NCBI GenBank assembly: GCA_036898135.1
Contig: CM072527.1
Coordinates: 30,319,555-30,383,554 of the forward strand
Source: Oncomelania hupensis
Lineage: Eukaryota > Mollusca > Gastropoda > Littorinimorpha > Pomatiopsidae
Direction of reading: 5' to 3'
DNA: 64,000 nucleotides
Numbering within the stretch: the first letter of the stretch is position 1; each line of letters opens with the position of its first letter. Positions 59,075 through 64,000 of this stretch are shown piece after piece. The position numbers were made by a program, and so were the translations under genes. The notes beneath the pieces were generated by a model that saw only the letters and a program-made list of their open reading frames with translations, was not told the DNA's origin and ran no database searches.

Positions 59075-59127
59075 TATGCCAATGCACGTGACATCGGTCA
59101 ACCTAAATAGGATTTCCTCTGTTGAGA

Positions 59128-59258
59128 CTAGCTCGAAGTCAAGGGACAGAACTCAGATCTCTGCTCGAAGTCAAGAGGCAGAACTCAAATCTCTATCCAA
59201 AGTCAAGTCAAACCTCTGAGCTGACTGAAGACAAGAGACAAGAACTGAAGCGAGATGG
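59128..59258 (+). repeat. ~32-bp degenerate tandem repeat
   Basis: GCTCGAAGTCAAGGGACAGA, ACTCAGATCTCT recurs about 2.5 times with drift, ending at the TTAA site of the downstream transposon. Confidence 0.7.
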
Positions 59259-59885
59259 CTTAAGGCCAGACTAAACATGAAAATTAATTTGCCATCATAT
59301 CAATGCAGATGGCTGTTTTTATGGTAATTTTGTGACAGAAATAAAGGGAAACAATTTTTTTTAAGTTAATGACACCTCGTTGTTAGTAATTATCATGGGT
59401 TTTGATTAAATGTATAATAAAATTGAGGATTAGCATAATGAGTTTTGAAGAAAAACTATGCAAAATGAAGACTTCCAGTAAGTTTTATTTTACTAATAAA
59501 CATAATTGGCAAGTTATTACAGAGCAAAATGTAGGGTAACACTCTCGTGGGTTTACTTCTAGGCCTATTTTTGTGTACAGTAGAAAATGTAGGGGGGTAC
59601 CTAAGCTTCTCAGCATGAAAAAAAAACAGCTATTGCAGTTTTCATGAAATACTCTCTGTAACTATCTAGAGATATGTTTTCTAAACAAAATAAAACAATA
59701 AGCAAGTCTCTAGCATACATGGTTCTTGAGATGGAACATTTTAGCCGTGATCACGTGCCCGAAAACGTCAAATCTGAGAAAACGGCAACTGAAACCCTGC
59801 GAAGTCGTCAAAAATGTTTTTCGCACTGTCTTTCAATCTCAAACAAGTAATGGTGACTACTACAACTTAAATCAACATTTCTGCA

Positions 59886-60530
59886 TTAAACAGCATCAGC
59901 CAGAAGCCCTGGAGCATAAGTGGCACCCTCAATGTCTTCCTGATGTGCAAGTTCCTGCCTGCGCTCAACATAGCGTTCGCGACGCCGCAGTCTTGAAGCT
60001 GCTTCCGCCGACTTCTCAGCCTTCTTTATTCTTAGTCTATCTCTCTTTGTCAGAGATGTGGCTGTTGCAGCATTCAGACTCAGATCCAACCTCTTCAGAA
60101 CCTCAGCAAACTGGAACCCTCCCCTGTTGAACCTGTCCACAGCTTCAGCCACCGCCGCTGTCACTCGCTGTTTGCCACAGAACACTTCTTTGGGGCAAAG
60201 AGTCCAGATCACATTGTTCAGTGACTCGTTGGAGTTTTGTGTCTTTCCATGCATGATCTTGCCCATTAACTCAGGGCTGGCCATCCTTCTGTAAATGGGT
60301 ATCAATTCTTTGAAGACTTGTTCATTTTTATGGCAGTGGCATTGTGGTTGGCGTGCAGCGGAGGGCGCTTCCCCTGTGCTTGCGCTTTCCTGAAAAAACA
60401 CCATGACTCTGTTCCAGCTGGACAATGTGTGTGATGTGGTTTTGCATCAGTTGAGGCACAGTGGTACAGTGTTGCCCAGATTGCTGTCTGCATGTCCTTT
60501 ACGTTGCCCAGGTTGTTCAATAAGGCCCCT
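59886..60530 (-). CDS. transposase exon 3 (frameshifted, stop at 59886-59888)
   Basis: The first part reads GALLNNLGNVKDMQTAIWAT and HTHCPAGTESWCFFRKAQAQ. After the shift it reads EQVFKELIPIYRRMASPELM and the C-terminal KKAEKSAEAASRLRRRERYV. Two frames overlap across 60302-60425. Confidence 0.8.
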
Positions 60531-60649
60531 CTGTAAAAAAAAAGAGTATAATCCACATATAGTATAAGTGAAACAAAAAATTTATATAAAAAATTATTAC
60601 CTGGAGAGAGAAAAGTAATTTAAATATACAATAAAATACTAATAATTAC

Positions 60650-60897
60650 CTGTAGTAATCTTGCAGTTTCTGGCACTTTCCTTGCGTTAGCTTGCCCTGA
60701 CCTCTTCCCCGAGCTTTGCTTCTTTGGCCTTCTTGCGAAGTGCAGTACCCATTCTCTTCTGTACATGATTGATGCACTCCAGCTTGATGATCGGTCTTTG
60801 CGGTCCATATGGTGTAGCCTTTTGAACAGCAGCAAATGCAGAGGAATCTCCGTCGCTTAGCATTGTCCGATACCTCAGGTTGTACCGCCCAACAGAC
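60650..60897 (-). CDS. transposase exon 2 (frameshifted)
   Basis: SVGRYNLRYRTMLSDGDSSA then PYGPQRPIIKLECINHVQKR. The frame stops at 60687-60689. A shifted frame gives KARGRGQGKLTQGKCQKLQD then YYR, the conserved continuation, and joins exon 3 in phase. Confidence 0.8.
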
Positions 60898-61076
60898 CTG
60901 TAAACATTATTTGAATTTGATAAACTGGCGGCATCATGTTATATTTCATACAAAATAAAACTATAATTATTATTGTATTACATGCATATTTTAAATACCA
61001 CCTGCAAGCAAGATTATTTTTTCTGTATGCAGCTACATTCAAGAAATTTATCCAATATAGAAAAAGTTACACTTAC

Positions 61077-62158
61077 CGTTTCCACATCTTTACTGCCGCA
61101 TCTGCTTCCATTGACTTGGCTGACCCATGGTGGTTTTTCTGGCACTGGTGCTGATGGTCTTCATACCATTCTATTTGTTCTTGGTCACTCATTCTGGCAA
61201 GTTTATGTCCGTTGACACTACATGTGTGGCAGTATGTTGACATCACCTCATAATCAATCACATATCCTGTAAGAACATCGATGATTATGCCCACACCATA
61301 ATGGCTTGTGAATCCTCTTTTGTGCCATGTGCCATCAAAGGACACATCAATAGAGATTATGCCATCATCTGTCCCCCATTCAGTCTGTACTTCATCCCCA
61401 TACAATGGACGTTGTTGGTCAGCATTAGCAGACTGGAGATTGTAAGCCTCCTTTACCTTTTCAACAGTTTTGTGGAGACAATCTTGAGATACATTAACAA
61501 TTGTCTGGCTAATGTGCTCATCCAGTCTATTGAAAGTGACATGACTCATTATTGGAAGTCCAAATGTTGTGCCAAGCTTTTGGATGGCTCTATAACCAGA
61601 CCCTATCTCATGTGTATACAATACACACTGTCTGTTTACTTCAAAGGGTACATTACTTATATGGTTTTTGTTGTTGATCTTAGGAGAAGAACACTCTGTC
61701 TTGTAGTACTTGCACATACTACATGTTAGTTTCAGTTCAACAGCCATACCCATTGAAGGACTAGACGTGATGCTAAGGGTGCCAGTACATTCAAAGTTTG
61801 GGCATTGTACATCAGCCAAAAGCTTGTCGAGCTGACCACACTCGGCAAATAACCAATTTCTCTGCGGTCTATGGTCACTGTTGTCAGTACAACCAGGCTC
61901 ACTGTCTTTAGAAAATCGTCGAAGCTTAGATGCTGATGAAGAAATGTGTGCACTAGTAGTTTGTGTGTCACTGTCAGGGCTACTTTCCTTTTCTGCTAGG
62001 AGCGATGTTGACATAGGTGTCATAACACAAACCTCTTCATTTTCCGGCTCATTCAGCTTACTACGCTTTTTCTCCCTGGCTTGCATCAATTGAGAACATC
62101 TTTTTCGTCCACTCTTTCCTTTGAACTGCCGTGTAGGCGTCGATTTTGCAGGAGGCAT
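61077..62158 (-). CDS. transposase exon 1 (intact 361 codons)
   Basis: It opens at ATG 62156-62158 and ends AAACG before ggtaagt-type donor (complement of 61071-61076), phase 2. It contains the first acidic catalytic motif DVSFDGTWHKRG and a Cys/His cluster CHTCSVNGHKL / HQHQCQKNHHG that may bind zinc. Confidence 0.85.
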
Positions 62159-62751
62159 TTCGGAATTTTATGTAAAAACTATAAATTCATTCGTTGTCGG
62201 TACAATATCAGCGGAAACGTAAAGCCAACTTCTGCGCATGCGCATACATTTCCGACCAACACTTTGGCAGCCGAACGCCATTCGGGAGTAAAGAGAGCCA
62301 ATCGGATAAAAATGCAAAGCAGGTCAAACAAGCAAGGTGAAGGCTGTTTCCATATATGGTACTTTCCGTACAAGATACTTGTTCTGTTCGCGCATCATTT
62401 AGTCCTTCGTGAATAAACTAAGGGAGATCATCCCAATATGACAAGAAAGAGCATAGTTTTCTCGTTCGTGCGGTATATGACATGAGCCTATTTTTAGAAT
62501 CGAAACTAGCGTAACTAAGGGTGGAAAATGAATGAAATGGAGGTATAAACAAACAAATTCATCATCAATATCCACACCCCACCCCACAAAAACATCAATT
62601 TTAGGCATAAAAATGTAAATTTCAAGAAAAACTGATGTATTACAGTTATAGTAGACACATTGTAGATGCAAAATCTGTAAAAATCCCCAAAAGTGATTTT
62701 TTGAAAAAAAATTAGATTTTATCATTTTTTTCGTGTTTAGTCTGGCCTTAA

Positions 62752-63268
62752 AGTTGAACTGAAACATTCTTCTTCCGAGATATAAAGAACAACTGGTGTT
62801 AGATATCTGAACTTTCCACGATTCTAATTTTTTTTTTTTATTGTCAAATAAAACCATGGAATGATAACTTTTTCTTCTAGCAATCCCAAGTTATTCCGTG
62901 TGGTGAAAAAAAAGCAAGAATTGTTTATAACGTCAGGTTATGATATGTAATTTTTATTTAAATCAAGAGTTTTGTTGCTTCTCCACTGTATTATGAGTGT
63001 TCAGAGTTTGACGAAACTAGTTCCCAACTTTGGTTGTTGTGCCCTCCAGTATCATCACTTTGGTTCAACTTTCTCAAATTAGTTTAGTTTTAACCATCAT
63101 TTAATTTACTTTTTAAACAATTTTGATTCAACTTTAAGTTAACATGCACATTTGTCGAACATGTGAATTTTCTTTAAGCGTGCCGGACTGGGCAGGCAAG
63201 GAAAAGGGATAAAACAAGAGTCTTGACCCTCTGCCCAGTAGTATTGTTCCTTTGACAAACTGTAGGTG
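62752..63268 (+). other. unassigned non-coding sequence
   Basis: AT-rich stretch between the Kolobok-type element and the last family R copy; nothing recognised. Confidence 0.45.
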
Positions 63269-63750
63269 ACCCCCGTAGGGGTGCCGGGGGTTTCAGTATA
63301 AATAGTATCCCCACTTTCTGGAAACTTAGTGCTTTAAATTCCCACTGTCGCTGTCTTTCTCATTTGTTTTTTCTCATTCCTACTCTGTTCTATCAGTCTA
63401 CTATACTATCTTCTTCTTCGCTAGACCAGTCACCTACCTTTTTTCTTGAGAACTCTTCCTGGACAAAACTCCTCATTTGTGTGTGAGGTCCGTTGGATCA
63501 GCTTGGAAATATTGGACGCTTTCTGCCAGTTGGTCACTGGGGCTTCCTATGATGTTATTATTTGGCAATGTAGGCATTTAATATGTATGTGTTTTATTGA
63601 TATTTTATAATGATGTTTATATTCTATTTTGTTTTTGTAAAAGGAGGTTCGATAAATTAGTGTATAGCCTCAGCGTTCCCAGCGTGGGATGTCTTTATTG
63701 TAAAGTGACCGGCTGGTGGAGTGCCTTCAGTGTTACCACCAGAGTTGTTA
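63269..63750 (+). mobile_element. family R retroposon, 3'-truncated
   Basis: It opens CCCCCGTAGGGGTGCCGGGG and has TTTCAGTATAAATAGTATCC, GGATGTCTTTATTGTAAAG, then stops at ACCACCAGAGTTGTT. The usual last ~100 bp and the short-repeat tail are absent. Confidence 0.78.
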
Positions 63751-64000
63751 GTCTTTACTTTTTTTCTTTAAAGAAATAAATTTTCCTTAATTTGGGTAAA
63801 ACATTAAAGAAAAAAAAATTTCTTTAATTTTTTTTTTAAATTAAAGAAATAAATTTTGTTTACTTTTTTTTAAAGAATTACATTTGCGGTAAATGCATGA
63901 ATGATTATTTATTGCTCAGCTCAGACCCAAAAAAGTGGTATGCAGTTAAAAAAAAACATACAACTTGTGTTAGAACCCATGTAATCTATGAACACACTGA
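63751..64000 (+). other. T/A-rich non-coding end of window
   Basis: TTTCTTTAAAGAAATAAATT-type alternating A and T runs; a short imperfect inverted repeat of TTTCTTTAA/TTAAAGAAA is visible. Confidence 0.4.

Larger units (their letters stand above)
59886..62158 (-). pseudogene. Mutator-like / Kolobok transposase, three exons, two frameshifts
   Basis: Exons on the minus strand are 62158-61077, 60897-60650 and 60530-59886, with good splice sites and compatible phases. The protein starts MPPAKSTPTRQFKGKSGRKR, then a Ser-rich linker, a Cys-rich region (LADVQCPNFECTGTL, LTCSMCKYYKTEC), the catalytic region SIDVSFDGTWHKRGFTSHYG, HHGSAKSMEADAAVKMW, then YRTMLSDGDSSAFAAVQ and LECINHVQKRMGTALRKK, and finally GKTQNSNESLNNVIWTLCPK. 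One frameshift lies near 60712-60735 (before GQGKLTQGK in another frame) and one near 60322-60345 at an A run. It may be dead, or the shifts may be sequence errors. Confidence 0.82.
59264..62747 (-). mobile_element. complete Kolobok-type DNA transposon, 3484 bp
   Basis: Termini GGCCAGACTAAACATGAAAA and, inverted, GGCCAGACTAAACACGAAAA form the repeat. TTAA flanks each side (59260-59263 and 62748-62751). One three-exon transposase gene fills the interior on the minus strand. TTAA targets with a Mutator-like transposase of this type suit the Kolobok superfamily (relatives of Xenopus T2 elements); the superfamily name is inferred. Confidence 0.8.

Noticed and set aside
61301..61729. 142-codon + strand ORF
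   Set aside because: It is the antisense shadow of transposase exon 1, which has clear domain motifs.

Overview
This window looks like nuclear DNA of a protostome animal, most likely a gastropod or other mollusc. It holds two intron-rich protein genes on the + strand, large introns packed with transposable elements, tRNA-derived SINEs, RTE-like LINEs and long (TTA), (CT), (CA) and (GAT) microsatellites. There is no bacterial signature such as operons or ribosome binding sites. The species is inferred; only the metazoan gene structure is seen directly.

Layout. Positions 1-1733 hold the 5' part of a piggyBac transposon on the - strand, with an intact two-exon reading frame and a TTAA junction. 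From 2228 to 16112 lie the last exons of a protein kinase N (PKN) gene: kinase-domain C-lobe and AGC C-tail, with the HR1/C2 and N-lobe exons upstream of the window. One 81-nt exon is duplicated in tandem (7003-7083 and 7209-7289) as a likely mutually exclusive pair. Its introns hold a piggyBac-like MITE, a 43-bp minisatellite, a mariner-like element with an internal 48-bp minisatellite, LINE pieces and SINEs. Between 16.1 and 43 kb I find no confident coding exon. This stretch holds hAT MITEs, a Helitron, a long-inverted-repeat element, a truncated hAT carrying one transposase exon, and many copies of a ~575-bp retroposon (called family R here) with clear target-site duplications.

From 43197 to 58561 a second gene runs over 13 exons that splice in frame to about 653 codons. 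It encodes an EGF-like module, seven membrane segments, a C4HC3 RING-CH (MARCH-type) domain assembled from two exons, then two more membrane segments. The predicted product is a polytopic membrane E3 ubiquitin ligase with an extracellular EGF module. Its 5' exon(s) were not found. Its introns hold a PIF/Harbinger-like MITE with a MADF-like ORF, LINE fragments and a partial copy of one of its own exons.

From 59264 to 62747 a complete TTAA-flanked DNA transposon with terminal inverted repeats carries a three-exon Mutator-like/Kolobok-type transposase with two apparent frameshifts. The window ends in a 3'-truncated family R copy.

The two genes show no evident functional link. Element boundaries were read by eye from inverted repeats, target duplications and homologous copies; family names marked as inferred need a database search.
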